A stretch of 45,958 nt of DNA, taken from positions 1-45,958 of the forward strand of contig SKJJ01000097.1 in the NCBI GenBank assembly GCA_007115975.1, in the 5' to 3' direction. A model generated the notes under the pieces. It ran no database searches, had not been told where the DNA came from, and was given only the letters and a program-made list of their open reading frames with translations. Source of the DNA: Chitinispirillum sp. (lineage in GTDB: Bacteria; Fibrobacterota; Chitinivibrionia; Chitinivibrionales; Chitinispirillaceae). Position numbers and translations under genes: made by a program. This document shows, one piece after another, positions 16,758 through 26,658 of this stretch. The stretch's first letter is position 1; each line of letters opens with the position of its first letter.

Positions 16758-17894
16758 TTACCTGGTAATAGTAAAAATTCGGCTTTGTGCTGTCACTGAA
16801 TTAACTTCAAGTACGGCGAAATAGGTGCCTGAACTGTATGAGGAACCTACCACTTTTGTGATGTTTTCAGATGGTTGTAATGTGATACTTTCCACCAGCA
16901 TTCCCTTACTTGTAAATATGCTGAGTCGGGAAGATTCCGGTATGTCCCTGGTGAGCCGGATAGTGACCCCGGGGTCAGAGACATTTCTGCTTAGCTGAAA
17001 ATGCCCTGCTTTTTGTGATGACTTGGAGTGCATCAGGTCCCTGGATACAGAAACCTCCTCGGGAATATCCTTGGTGGAAAAAATAAAGCGGTCAAAGTAG
17101 ATAAATTCATTTTTTGATGGAGCCCACTCTTTAGTACCCCCTCCGTAAAAGGTGCTGAAGTAGAATTCGTCGATACCGAAATTGCCGTTTCTGGCCCTGA
17201 GCATAAGTGTTGTATCCAATGCCAGAGTTCCGTCAAGCCAGGAAGTGACTTTTCCATTTCTTTGCCCGGGTGTATTCATAATGATTCTTGTTTTGAGAGT
17301 GTGCCATTTACCTTTGGCAAGAAACCTTCTGCGGCTAGCCCAATTGTAGTTAGGGTGTGCCCAGTAGAAGTCTTCACCCCAGTCGCCTTTTTTTTCCATA
17401 TAGTAGATATACTGAGTCAATGCAGCTTGTTTGACAGTCGGGCAGTCCCGCCACATTATTCTTGCAGAAAACCCATCTCTTCCGTTAACATTGTCGCCAC
17501 CAACAGGGGCAGTACCTCCTACAAGCCCGGGTAACTTTCCTCCTTTTACCCTATCAAAATCTTGGGGAATCATAACCATGTAACTTACATACAACGTATC
17601 ATAACTTTTCCCCAAATCCATTTTCCATTGCGCTCCTCCCTCTCTGGGTCCCACACCGTTTCTATCATAGCGGACCCGCATCACTTTACCCCTTTTTCCC
17701 GCAGGATCGTTAACAATATGAACCCTTCCATCACTGATACCGTTCTCCCATGATGGGGAGTTCCATTGTTTGTTGAGCTGGTTTCTGCTATATTGTCCAA
17801 CAGATTCACCGGAAAAGTCGATGCTTTTGATGACCCGGGACTGAACAGAGAGAGCTGTTACAGTAACAATAAAAATTGCCTTAACGATCTTCAT
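16758..17894 (-). CDS. Secreted polysaccharide lyase, PL14-like, with sorting-like C-terminus
   Basis: Predicted exported enzyme of 378 residues that would cleave uronic-acid polysaccharides by beta-elimination. A short signal peptide (to residue ~19) precedes a jelly-roll domain of ~20-280, with PL14-like stretches LYVSYMVMIPQDFD, KGGKLPGLVGG, SARIMWRD and FYFSTFYGGG followed by FIYFDRFIFS. The last ~75 residues form a sorting-tail-like beta domain (LSIFTSKGMLVESITL, SGTYFAVLEV), as in proteins exported by the type IX system. It is next to the GH45 gene, consistent with attack on plant or algal cell-wall polymers. Family assignment rests on remembered motif resemblance; the true substrate (alginate, glucuronan or another) is unknown. 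Confidence 0.75.
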   Translation of the reverse strand: MKIVKAIFIVTVTALSVQSRVIKSIDFSGESVGQYSRNQLNKQWNSPSWENGISDGRVHIVNDPAGKRGKVMRVRYDRNGVGPREGGAQWKMDLGKSYDTLYVSYMVMIPQDFDRVKGGKLPGLVGGTAPVGGDNVNGRDGFSARIMWRDCPTVKQAALTQYIYYMEKKGDWGEDFYWAHPNYNWASRRRFLAKGKWHTLKTRIIMNTPGQRNGKVTSWLDGTLALDTTLMLRARNGNFGIDEFYFSTFYGGGTKEWAPSKNEFIYFDRFIFSTKDIPEEVSVSRDLMHSKSSQKAGHFQLSRNVSDPGVTIRLTRDIPESSRLSIFTSKGMLVESITLQPSENITKVVGSSYSSGTYFAVLEVNSVTAQSRIFTITR

Positions 17895-18091
17895 GAATAA
17901 GCCTTTCTTTTGCTTAACCGTTTAATGAAAGCGAAGTTTATAGTATTGGTTAGCTGCAATCGTGTAATTAATATAAACAACACAGGTTGGAATGGCAACT
18001 GAAAGAGTAACTTTTTGCTTTGCCGGGCAATATTTGTAAAACCGTTCCGGATGAGGTAATTTTTATTGGGAAAAGCTGATTTCAGGATGGT

Positions 18092-21000
18092 ATGGAGATG
18101 AAAAAAACGGTGTTGCGATGGAAAAGAGTGCTCGCAGTACTGGTGGGCCTTTTTGTGCTGTCACCAGTGGTAGTGTACTTTATGACAGGATTTTTTCTGT
18201 ACCTGTTTGTAACACTGGGGTCCAGCAGGCTCATCGCATTAGAGGAGCAGGGAAGACTATCGAGTGATTATGGTTTTGTCTGGCAGGAGATAAATCTTAA
18301 TCAGCGAATGTCTTCGATTTCTCTCTCAGACAGTGGTCCGGAGAGTTCAAAGGTGGTTGCTGAGGTGGACGTGCCACAGAGAAACCCCGTGGAGATTCCA
18401 TCACTGAGGGCCATAACAGAGCTTAATACCATAAGAGATTTCCACAAGGTAATAAGGATAACAGACCGCAACGGCATACCACTTTCGGAAATCAGAACAA
18501 CCCATACTTGTGTTGATATATCCGAGGTAAATGAACTGTTAATCAGGTCCCTTATAAAAACGGAGGATCAGCGTTTTTACAGCCGTAAGCGGGCTTACGA
18601 TTATAATGCACTGGTTCGTTCTGTTGTTGATGCACTATACCGCAGTTTTTCAACCCGGCGTTTTCAGCTTCCAAGGGCCACCAGTACCATACACATGCAA
18701 GTGGCCCGATTCCTCATGCTCAGAACCAACACGATGGGGTATGCATACACTGAGCGGAGCATAAGACGGAAAATGCGGGAGATACAGCTTGCAGAGGCAT
18801 TGAAGAGAACATTCAGCGATGAGGAGATTCTTTCTGTATACATAAACCATTGTGTTTCAGCGGGAAGGGGGATGCGAGGGTATCATGACATCAGCAAGGG
18901 TCTTTTTGGTGTTCATCCATCGCAGATCAACACCGCTCAGAGCCTGTACCTGGCCAGGCTTGTCAAGTGGAACAGGCATTTGCCGGAGCGGATTATCGGT
19001 CAGGTGAAAGCAAGTCTTCCAGAGCTTTCGAGGCATTTTGGCTGGCAATCAGAGCTGGTCGAATCGGTAAAGGACTCTCTTGATCATCTCACCTTCAGGC
19101 CCTTTAGGCCGGTGATATCACAAAACAGCCATCTGCTTGACCTTGCAAATGAGTACTGGCGTGAGATTTGTCGCCACAATGGCATGGACACACGAGAGCT
19201 TGGTGGTATGGATATAGCCAATCCTGAGAGTATGATCCGCAGATTCGGTAATCTGACAATTGCACTCACTATCGACTACCGGCTTCAAAAAAAACTTGAA
19301 CAGTTAGTGCACTCCAGGGGTTTTGGACCTGATACCACGGTGCGCACGGATATAAGGATTGGAAGCAAGGGAACCGATCTTTACACCGAAACGGTTCCTC
19401 CGGATACCGTTCGAAACATTTCTGTAGTAACGGGCGATTCAATCTTTGTTGACCCGGTGTCAGGATCTGCTGTTGAGCTTGTGCAAAACGATACGGTTGT
19501 TACCAATATCCGTTATAGAAAGACTGATCAGGGGAGTGTCCGGCGTTCTGTCTTTTATTACAAGCGGGGGGAGTTGACGGTGCCTGGTCAATATTTTGCC
19601 TATGCAATTATGGATTCGGATAACCGCCAGCTCCTTGCTTATTACTCCCGGGATCGTCTTGGCAGCAGGCTGACATCCCTTTTGCGCAACCGAACCCCCA
19701 ACGGCTCGAGTGTGGCCAAACCGATTCTTTTTGCCCTAGCGTATGATCTGGGGATATATGAAGAAGCGGAGATTGCAACTGATGAGCATGAAATATCCCA
19801 AGAGTACCCGTGGGCACGTACTTTTGTAGCAGGGGAAGACGGTACGCCAATCGGGATGCGTTATCTCAATACAGCCAATGAGAACGGATACACGGTTCAT
19901 AACCACCACAGAGGTTTTGAGGGCTTTGATTTCATGTTCAACCATCTTTACAGGTCAAACAACATTCTTGCAGTGGAGACGATTTACAGACTGAATACTG
20001 AAATCCACAACAGAAACAACCCCTATTCTGCTCGGGTGGTTGAGTTGCTCCGGCGCACTAATTCGCAATCATTGCTCAGAAACAGATACATTACCGGTGC
20101 AGATTTGTACAAGGCCATAGCGGGTGTGGTTTCAGGTGATGTGTATTCCCCGTTTGATTCCAATACCGCTCAGTCCCAGATCTATTCAGTGGCACTGGGG
20201 ACCCTTGAACTTTCTCTTTTTGAGCAGATGCATCTGTTCAATGTTCTTTATGACAATAAGCTGCCTGTCAACCCATCCGAACATCCCGGTCTGTTTATTA
20301 AAAATGTATGGCTTGGCGGCCAGCCGGTTGCTTTCAGCGATACACTGGAATATGTGAATTTGTTGAGCTCCCTGGAGAGTCTTAGACCAGTGGCGCTGGC
20401 GCTCCATAAACGGTTGGTGTCTTCACCTGCGGATCGCCTTGGGTGGTATGATGTATGCCTAGATACCGAGAGCCTTCCCAGCGATGGTCTAAGGTTGAGT
20501 AATTTTGCAAAAAGCGGTACATCCGATGACGTAATCAGACCATTCAATGTTGATGTGACAAGTGCATCCAGAACCAATTACGGTTTGTGGCACGGAGTGC
20601 TGAGAGTAAAGCTTACAAGAGATGATCTGGTAGGTATGGTCGGTGAAGATAGTCGTATAGATTCAACGGCAAAAACGCAGATACGTTTCGATCAGGTCCC
20701 TTATGAGCAGGTGTTTGATATTACGATCGCAAGTGTGGGGGAGGGTAATGCAGAGTACACTGGAAGCCGTGATGGAAAGAGTCTTCACGGGTATCTTACC
20801 CGTGAATTGCTTCATCAGTTTGGAATACCCTGTACATCTGGTTTCTTTTCTGGGTATGAGGATGTGTTGATAAACAGTCGTTCAAGAGAAGAGCGCTATT
20901 TTTATAAATCTGATGAATCAGATTTGTCATTCTTCTCCCGCAACCTCATCCGACTCAGAACCATTGGCAATGCTGTTTCTGCAAACGAGGTGAAATTTGA

Positions 21001-21244
21001 ACGAACCAGATCGGGTGCATTGACTCTCAGGGGTTCCAGCTACCGCAGGATGCTGGGGGTTGCTCAGTACATGGGAAATCAATCAAGAAATTACCGAGAT
21101 CTTGTAAACCGCCTCCGAAAGGTTGGATCAGAGAATGAAGCCTCAGAGATCCTTGACCGGATTGAAAGTATCGAGATGGATAACCGGATTCTCCAAAGGG
21201 AGATCGGGAGGCTGGTGGGCTCTTTGCGGAGGGGTTTGGAGTGA
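18092..21244 (+). CDS. Divergent class A penicillin-binding protein
   Basis: Bifunctional peptidoglycan synthase of 1050 residues, inner membrane-anchored by one helix near residues 14-40. The glycosyltransferase 51 domain (~115-300) has the catalytic Glu158 in TEDQRFY, STIHMQ at ~198 in place of the usual STITQQ, and RRKMREIQLAEALKR with Glu230. The transpeptidase domain follows after an insertion: the serine SVAK motif at 540-543, SNN at 622-624 and KSGT at 807-810. All three penicillin-binding motifs are therefore present. A ~200-residue C-terminal extension ends in coiled-coil-like sequence. The gene is far longer than typical PBP1 and its motifs are divergent, so it may be specialised or only partly active. 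It has a large region upstream of the VIT gene. Confidence 0.82.
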   Translation: MEMKKTVLRWKRVLAVLVGLFVLSPVVVYFMTGFFLYLFVTLGSSRLIALEEQGRLSSDYGFVWQEINLNQRMSSISLSDSGPESSKVVAEVDVPQRNPVEIPSLRAITELNTIRDFHKVIRITDRNGIPLSEIRTTHTCVDISEVNELLIRSLIKTEDQRFYSRKRAYDYNALVRSVVDALYRSFSTRRFQLPRATSTIHMQVARFLMLRTNTMGYAYTERSIRRKMREIQLAEALKRTFSDEEILSVYINHCVSAGRGMRGYHDISKGLFGVHPSQINTAQSLYLARLVKWNRHLPERIIGQVKASLPELSRHFGWQSELVESVKDSLDHLTFRPFRPVISQNSHLLDLANEYWREICRHNGMDTRELGGMDIANPESMIRRFGNLTIALTIDYRLQKKLEQLVHSRGFGPDTTVRTDIRIGSKGTDLYTETVPPDTVRNISVVTGDSIFVDPVSGSAVELVQNDTVVTNIRYRKTDQGSVRRSVFYYKRGELTVPGQYFAYAIMDSDNRQLLAYYSRDRLGSRLTSLLRNRTPNGSSVAKPILFALAYDLGIYEEAEIATDEHEISQEYPWARTFVAGEDGTPIGMRYLNTANENGYTVHNHHRGFEGFDFMFNHLYRSNNILAVETIYRLNTEIHNRNNPYSARVVELLRRTNSQSLLRNRYITGADLYKAIAGVVSGDVYSPFDSNTAQSQIYSVALGTLELSLFEQMHLFNVLYDNKLPVNPSEHPGLFIKNVWLGGQPVAFSDTLEYVNLLSSLESLRPVALALHKRLVSSPADRLGWYDVCLDTESLPSDGLRLSNFAKSGTSDDVIRPFNVDVTSASRTNYGLWHGVLRVKLTRDDLVGMVGEDSRIDSTAKTQIRFDQVPYEQVFDITIASVGEGNAEYTGSRDGKSLHGYLTRELLHQFGIPCTSGFFSGYEDVLINSRSREERYFYKSDESDLSFFSRNLIRLRTIGNAVSANEVKFERTRSGALTLRGSSYRRMLGVAQYMGNQSRNYRDLVNRLRKVGSENEASEILDRIESIEMDNRILQREIGRLVGSLRRGLE

Positions 21245-21564
21245 ACCACATAAATGGTGAGATGAATCAGAGGCATTGCAACAATCGTACGTTTTCGGTT
21301 ATAGTTTTAGGTTGCCTGCATTAAAATACAGAGCATTCTTCACCCCGGCATTAAGGCGAACCATAAATCGGAGCCTGTGTAATTTCTAAAAAATTAGAAT
21401 ACTATACCTATATATATATCAAAGAGTTATCTGAAAAAACATAATTGGTAGTAATACAACAGAATACAAAGAAATGGTTTCCCTGTTGACACGACAAAGT
21501 ATTGTCTGTATATTAAACAAAAGACACACACCAATTTTCACCAAATTTAACCAATGGGGCACCG
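21245..21564. other. 320-bp gap before the VIT gene, with promoter
   Basis: AT-rich. A run of alternating TA lies near 21404-21420. The promoter at 21486-21514 is described separately; no terminator for the upstream gene is obvious. Confidence 0.5.
21486..21514 (+). promoter_or_regulatory. Near-consensus sigma70 promoter for the VIT-domain gene
   Basis: TTGACA at 21486-21491, a 17-bp spacer and TATATT at 21509-21514. The -35 is perfect and the -10 differs at two positions, at optimal spacing, about 50 bp before the start codon at 21565. It is the best promoter seen in the window, so this gene may be well expressed. Confidence 0.8.
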
Positions 21565-24000
21565 ATGAAGAAAACAGTTAGTAGATGCACACTTCTGCTA
21601 TTTCTTTTATCCGTTTCAATACACTCCCAGATTGATCTCAATGCGTTCTCATCCAATGCCGTTAAAGACGCCAGATGGATGCAAACAGATGTTGACTCTC
21701 TTTTTATTGAATCAACGGTTTCCCGGGGTATCGTAACAACGGTTTGCACACTTGTTCTGAGGCCGGTAAACAGATACTATTATGGAGGTGCGCCTGAGGC
21801 GGAGTATGACTCAATAGAGATCTCCACACGTTTTAACCTGCCCAACGATTTTGTCGCTCAGGAGCTGTATCTGTGGATAGATGGAGTGCCTGAGAGAGGA
21901 TATATCCAGGACCGTTTTCTTGCGGCCTCACAGTATGAGTCGATAGTGGGGCAGAGGCTTGACCCTGCACTTCTTGAGACGTTCGGAAATGGTGCGTACC
22001 GGCTGAGGATTTTTCCGGCAGAAACAGGGAGTTCCAGAAAAATATCCATACAGTTTCAGCACACTTTAAGCCTTAATGACAGCACCGATGGTTTGGAGGC
22101 TCGGCTGCCGGTTTCGTTAAGTTCACACTGGATGAGGATCAAACCGTTCTATACAAGGGCAACTTTCCGTGCTTTGGACCAGAAAGAGTACTCGTTTACC
22201 ATGGATGGGCTGGGCAGCGGGGCTTTCTCTGAAGGCAATCCGCTTACATTAATAGCTACTCTTGGTGAACCTATGGGTTCTGAGCCTCAGCCACGCTTGG
22301 CTTATGGTTCTCATCAATTACCTCAGGGAATCATCAGTACCGCAAATACCTCACCCACAGGGAGCTATTATGCATGGGCTGGATTTGATTCTGTAGCAAA
22401 AAAGGCTGTGATGGGACTAACGGTGGATCTATCGAGGGATAATATCGTGATTGGCCCTGAGCCCCAAACCCGCATCATTGCAATGGATCTGCGAAACAAA
22501 ATGTGGTCATACAACAACATCATGAACGTAAGGCCAATAGATAGTGGTTTGCTTGACGTTACAGATAGCACTAATGGGGTAGATGTCCTTGACAGGGCAA
22601 AAAAACTGGCAATACTCAGTCTGCAGCAATATGTCTCATCTGACCAGTTGTTCAATATTGTTCTTGACGGGAGGAGTACGCTGTTTCCAACAGCGGTTTA
22701 CCCTACAGAGGAGAATCTCTCCCTTGCCTACAGGGCTATACTCAATTATACCGCCTCTGAGAGTAATTCACCAGTAGCAACTCTCAGAGCTGCACTGTCC
22801 GGTGGCGGAAACGAAGCAGTGGTGATCCTTATTTCCGACCTTCAATGGAATAGCTCCTATTCAGAGCCCAACGGCAGATACAACGAATTTGACAATGTAA
22901 TAGACAGTCTCAACAACCTGATTTCCGGGGTTGAGGTGAATCTGTTCACTATCTCGGATTCATGGCAACTCGATGAGACAGCCAGAAAAACAGGTGGTAA
23001 AAAGCTGTCTTCTCTAAGGTATGGTATGACCTATTATGGATACAGTGATAATCCATTATTGTTGCCTCCTCTTTTTAAAAACAACAATGACCTTAGATTA
23101 GTGTCAATAGAGTCGGATGCAAGACTTGAGGATGTGGTTTTTTCGGTAAATAATAGTTATCAATATCAAACTTTTGACGGTATGCGTATCTTCCCGATGG
23201 TTGGTGGTGATTTCAACTCCACTTATTACAATAACGACTATTACAGCACCTACACTATTCATATTGCTGCAAAACAGAAGGACAGAATTGTACGGGAAAA
23301 AACATATGATTTCACCATAAGGGGTAAGTATAATGGTTTACCTTTTGTAAAGAATGTCAGTGCGTATGTAGAGCCATACACAAACACTACAAATCGCTCA
23401 ATAGTGCAGTGGGGTTACAGGAAAGCTGAATGGATCGCAACCATGCCCCAGAACACCACGGATGCTTCCATACGTGCTATTGGTGAGGAGTATCACATTG
23501 TTACAAGAGGGACCAGTCTGCTTGCCCTTGAGCCCTGGATGGAGTTGTGGAATGACAGTATGGCTCAAAGCCCTGAACCTTCCGATGCCGGTGGTGTGAA
23601 TGTGAGATTGTCGATCACTGCGATGGCAGCACCATATTACAGTTATCATTCTCCTTTGGATTCGATCTCAATTGATCAGTTAATAGAAGCGGGCGTTCTC
23701 TCTTCGAATATAGCAAGGCCGCAGGTTTCTGCGACTATACAGGATATAAAAGTTCAAACCATAGGATCTGGTATAAATTTTTATATCCCAGCATCATTGA
23801 GAACCGGTGCAATAGAAGTTGCTCTTTACGACCTTTCCGGTCGTCTGGCTGCCAAAACCGTTCTCTCAGAGTATGGGCCTAAGGAAGGTGTACATAGATG
23901 GAATCTGGACGGAAGTACGATTAATAACAGGCGGTATGTGTTGAGGATGAGGGTTGGATTATACCAGAGAACAGTGCATCTGCCAATGTTGATCAGGTAA
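21565..24000 (+). CDS. Secreted VIT-domain protein with vWA-like region and sorting-like tail
   Basis: Predicted exported protein of 811 residues. A signal peptide (to ~residue 20) is followed by a VIT domain at ~40-170 (ISTRFNLPNDFVAQELYLWI, QYESIVGQRLDPALLE, YRLRIFPAETGS). The middle (~300-490) has the alpha/beta layout of a von Willebrand A domain, but the metal-site DxSxS is replaced by DLRNK (IIAMDLRNKMW). The rest is a Tyr/Asn-rich region, then a C-terminal beta module (IEVALYDLSGRLAAKTV, then NNRRYVLRMRV) like a type IX secretion or FlgD-like tail. A near-consensus promoter precedes it and a strong terminator follows. The function is unknown; adhesion or surface assembly fits. Confidence 0.82.
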   Translation: MKKTVSRCTLLLFLLSVSIHSQIDLNAFSSNAVKDARWMQTDVDSLFIESTVSRGIVTTVCTLVLRPVNRYYYGGAPEAEYDSIEISTRFNLPNDFVAQELYLWIDGVPERGYIQDRFLAASQYESIVGQRLDPALLETFGNGAYRLRIFPAETGSSRKISIQFQHTLSLNDSTDGLEARLPVSLSSHWMRIKPFYTRATFRALDQKEYSFTMDGLGSGAFSEGNPLTLIATLGEPMGSEPQPRLAYGSHQLPQGIISTANTSPTGSYYAWAGFDSVAKKAVMGLTVDLSRDNIVIGPEPQTRIIAMDLRNKMWSYNNIMNVRPIDSGLLDVTDSTNGVDVLDRAKKLAILSLQQYVSSDQLFNIVLDGRSTLFPTAVYPTEENLSLAYRAILNYTASESNSPVATLRAALSGGGNEAVVILISDLQWNSSYSEPNGRYNEFDNVIDSLNNLISGVEVNLFTISDSWQLDETARKTGGKKLSSLRYGMTYYGYSDNPLLLPPLFKNNNDLRLVSIESDARLEDVVFSVNNSYQYQTFDGMRIFPMVGGDFNSTYYNNDYYSTYTIHIAAKQKDRIVREKTYDFTIRGKYNGLPFVKNVSAYVEPYTNTTNRSIVQWGYRKAEWIATMPQNTTDASIRAIGEEYHIVTRGTSLLALEPWMELWNDSMAQSPEPSDAGGVNVRLSITAMAAPYYSYHSPLDSISIDQLIEAGVLSSNIARPQVSATIQDIKVQTIGSGINFYIPASLRTGAIEVALYDLSGRLAAKTVLSEYGPKEGVHRWNLDGSTINNRRYVLRMRVGLYQRTVHLPMLIR

Positions 24001-24023
24001 GTCTGGTGGTGTCGTGCGGGGGC

Positions 24024-24078
24024 GGAGTATGGCGGCGGAAGAATGATTTTGCAAATCTTCTGTGCCATACTCCTTTTT
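24024..24078 (+). terminator. Rho-independent terminator after the VIT gene
   Basis: GGAGTATGGC and GCCATACTCC pair perfectly over 10 bp, with an inner GAAGA/TCTTC helix, followed by TTTTT. It lies 24 bp after the VIT gene stop and ends before a TATAAT (24084) that may serve the next gene. Confidence 0.88.
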
Positions 24079-24151
24079 ATCTGTATAATGCATATTTCAC
24101 CTTTATAACATGACTGACAGCGTTTATTTATACAAAGAAACATGAACTGGA

Positions 24152-25000
24152 ATGAAAAAAACACTCTTCGAATATATAAACTACAGAGAATATCTCAGGG
24201 ATTTTTTTGCCTGGAAAAAAAGTGAACACTCTTTTTACTCCTACAGACTTTTTGCCCAGAAAGCTGGTCTGAGATCTCCCAATTTCCTAAAGCTGGTAAT
24301 TGACGGTGAGAGAAATATTTCAAAGGAGAGTGTGTATAAATTCTCCAAGGCTATGGGGCTCAACAAGGGTGAAACAGACTATTTCGAAAACATGGTTTTT
24401 TTGGATCAAAGCCGGACACTGGAAGAGAAAAACCTTTATCTCTCCAAAGTCATGCGCTACAGAATAAAAAATGATCCCCGCAAAATTGAGAAGTCGGAAT
24501 TTGAATACTATTCTCAGTGGTATCACCCGGTGATACGGGAACTTGTTTGTGCGGTTGATTTCTGTGGAGATTTCACGAGGCTTGGCTCAAGTGTTATTCC
24601 TTCTATAAAAGCAGTTGAAGCACAAAAATCGGTTGAACTGCTGTTGCGGCTTGGGTATATTGAGAAGAGAGATGGCCACTGTTATGTGAAAACATCCATG
24701 TGCCTGAGTACCGGGCCTACCGTTCGTTCGGTAGCGGTGGCTAACTACCATAAATCGATGATGGGGCTTGCTGCAGAGTCGATAGAGCGGTTCCCTTCTG
24801 ACAAAAGAAATATTACAAGCCTTACAATGACCGTTTCCAAAAAGACCTACAATACCATGATATACAAAATTGAAAAGCTTAGAAAAGAACTGCTCGAGAT
24901 GAGCGAATCCGAGGAAGAGAATTTAAGTGTAGTACAGGTTAATTTCCAGGTCTTTCCTCTCTCTGCAGAGGCAATTGGAAATCAGAGGGGCACTAAATGA
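24152..25000 (+). CDS. TIGR02147-family protein
   Basis: 282-residue protein of a family described from Fibrobacter succinogenes as a large paralogous group. The N-terminus matches its usual pattern (LFEYINYREYLRDFF, YRLFAQKAGLRSPNFLKLVI, then LEEKNLYL). An HTH-like helix pair lies at ~25-70, so DNA binding is plausible. The four-base overlap ATGA with the next gene (24997-25000) shows translational coupling. The start has only a weak ribosome-binding site. These proteins are often thought regulatory, but the mechanism is unknown. Possible role: control of the partner lipoprotein. Confidence 0.85.
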   Translation: MKKTLFEYINYREYLRDFFAWKKSEHSFYSYRLFAQKAGLRSPNFLKLVIDGERNISKESVYKFSKAMGLNKGETDYFENMVFLDQSRTLEEKNLYLSKVMRYRIKNDPRKIEKSEFEYYSQWYHPVIRELVCAVDFCGDFTRLGSSVIPSIKAVEAQKSVELLLRLGYIEKRDGHCYVKTSMCLSTGPTVRSVAVANYHKSMMGLAAESIERFPSDKRNITSLTMTVSKKTYNTMIYKIEKLRKELLEMSESEEENLSVVQVNFQVFPLSAEAIGNQRGTK

Positions 25001-26406
25001 TGTTTACTTGTAAGCTACTGACAGCTCTCCTACTGAGCATAGCTGCAGTATTCTTTAAAAGCTGCTCTTTGCCCACCGCTGATGGTACAGAGACCGGCAA
25101 TCCGGAACTGGAAGCTGTTGCTTCTGCGATTTTTAGATCCATCGATTCTCTGGATGCATGGGAACCCCAAAAACATCTGGTAACCGGAACAGTACAGCTT
25201 GATCCTAGGTATCTTTACAACGATCTTGCTGAGGTTCTTTTAAGTAAAAAGACTCTTAGCAGTGCCCAGATTGATGATTCTGAAAATCGTGATGGGGAAG
25301 TGAAGGGGCACCGGATTATTACCCGTACCGATACGATCGTTTTGAGTAAAGAATTTATTGTTCACGACAGCATTACTATCTATTCCGACTCTCTGGATAC
25401 GCTGCTGAGCGAGGCTGGTGATACTGTCTACTTTAGTCGCAATTATGCCACCGTTACGTATATAAACGATACGGTGAGGGTGTATGATACAACGTATGTA
25501 ACCCGCCATGATACCATCAATAACCAGGACCAGTCGGTTGATGATTCAGGTCACTTAATAGTTCTTGAACCTCATGTGTCCAGTAGTTTGGAGGCACTGC
25601 ATCTGGATTCAGTCGGAACGCCTGTCTATTCATTTCGGTTGTCATCTGGGGAATTGGTTTCGTATACATCCCCGCTATCGCCCGAACTCATAATTCATGA
25701 TTCCGATAATCTTACCAGCCTAAGCCGTCAGATGCTGGATGGGGGAGTGGTGGTTACAGAGGAGTACAGAACTGCGGATTCCGGTGCATATCTGTTTTCC
25801 AAGCGATCACAGTATGTAAACAGACTTGCCATTCTTGATGCCTCTTACATCTCAAGTGCACAACAGCGCTACCTTACGGTCCTGTTTGATAACGGGGATG
25901 ACTTTGTCTTTTCAACTACATCGGATAACTCGATCCATAGCCTTACTCTTGAGACATTTGAAAATGAAACATTGACAGAGAGTGTAAGGTATGGAGTTGA
26001 CAACCAGTTTAACCCTTGCGCTGTAACAGAGATAGAAAAAATGTTTCCGCAAAACAGTGCTAAAGAGAGTATCGTTATGCGGTTTGTCCTTACCGAAGGG
26101 ACGGGTGAAACCGGTCATCTCAAGCGCTCCATGATATCTGTTCAAAACAGTATCACTTACCGACGAGGGGATGTTCGGGGTATTGCATTTAAACTTATTC
26201 CCGAGCAGCAGGTGGCATTTGGTGAAGCGGTGGTGGATGCAACGGTAAATCTGACCGTTATTACGTCTAAGGGTCAAGCCGGTAGGATTGAGGGGCGGGT
26301 TGATTCTGTGAGCGGAAGAGTTACAGGGGTGTATCTGTTTGAAGGAAAAAGCTATGCCTTGAGTCTGCATCGTTCGGGAAGGTATAATTTAATGGAGATA
26401 GAATAA
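24997..26406 (+). CDS. Lipoprotein coupled to the TIGR02147 gene
   Basis: Predicted lipoprotein of 469 residues. A signal peptide leads to the Cys in FFKSC, followed by SLPTADGTETGNPE. The mature protein has a Thr/Asp-rich beta-strand region (for example TYINDTVRVYDTTYVTRHDT, a series of DTxxV-type strands) and no enzyme motif. The C-terminal half is also beta-rich. The start overlaps the TIGR02147 stop by four bases (ATGA). The alternative ATG at 25000 would barely change the protein. Function is unknown; surface display and a regulator-partner link are inference from position. Confidence 0.72.
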   Translation: MMFTCKLLTALLLSIAAVFFKSCSLPTADGTETGNPELEAVASAIFRSIDSLDAWEPQKHLVTGTVQLDPRYLYNDLAEVLLSKKTLSSAQIDDSENRDGEVKGHRIITRTDTIVLSKEFIVHDSITIYSDSLDTLLSEAGDTVYFSRNYATVTYINDTVRVYDTTYVTRHDTINNQDQSVDDSGHLIVLEPHVSSSLEALHLDSVGTPVYSFRLSSGELVSYTSPLSPELIIHDSDNLTSLSRQMLDGGVVVTEEYRTADSGAYLFSKRSQYVNRLAILDASYISSAQQRYLTVLFDNGDDFVFSTTSDNSIHSLTLETFENETLTESVRYGVDNQFNPCAVTEIEKMFPQNSAKESIVMRFVLTEGTGETGHLKRSMISVQNSITYRRGDVRGIAFKLIPEQQVAFGEAVVDATVNLTVITSKGQAGRIEGRVDSVSGRVTGVYLFEGKSYALSLHRSGRYNLMEIE

Positions 26407-26658
26407 GAAAACACCCGTTTCTGGATCGTGGCAAGCCACAATTACCCCAAGTCCAACTCTGGCCAATCTCACTGCAGTAAAAAACTCAACAATCACCCCA
26501 CACAGGATACTATTTTATCATATCCAAACGGTTTTGGACCTGTGCTTTTTGATTTTTGACAATTAACCACGACAACAGGAGCCTTGTACCTCCTTTATCT
26601 ACTTTCAATACGATAATCACTTAATTGTAACTAATTTTTTACAGGAAGGTCTTCTTGC

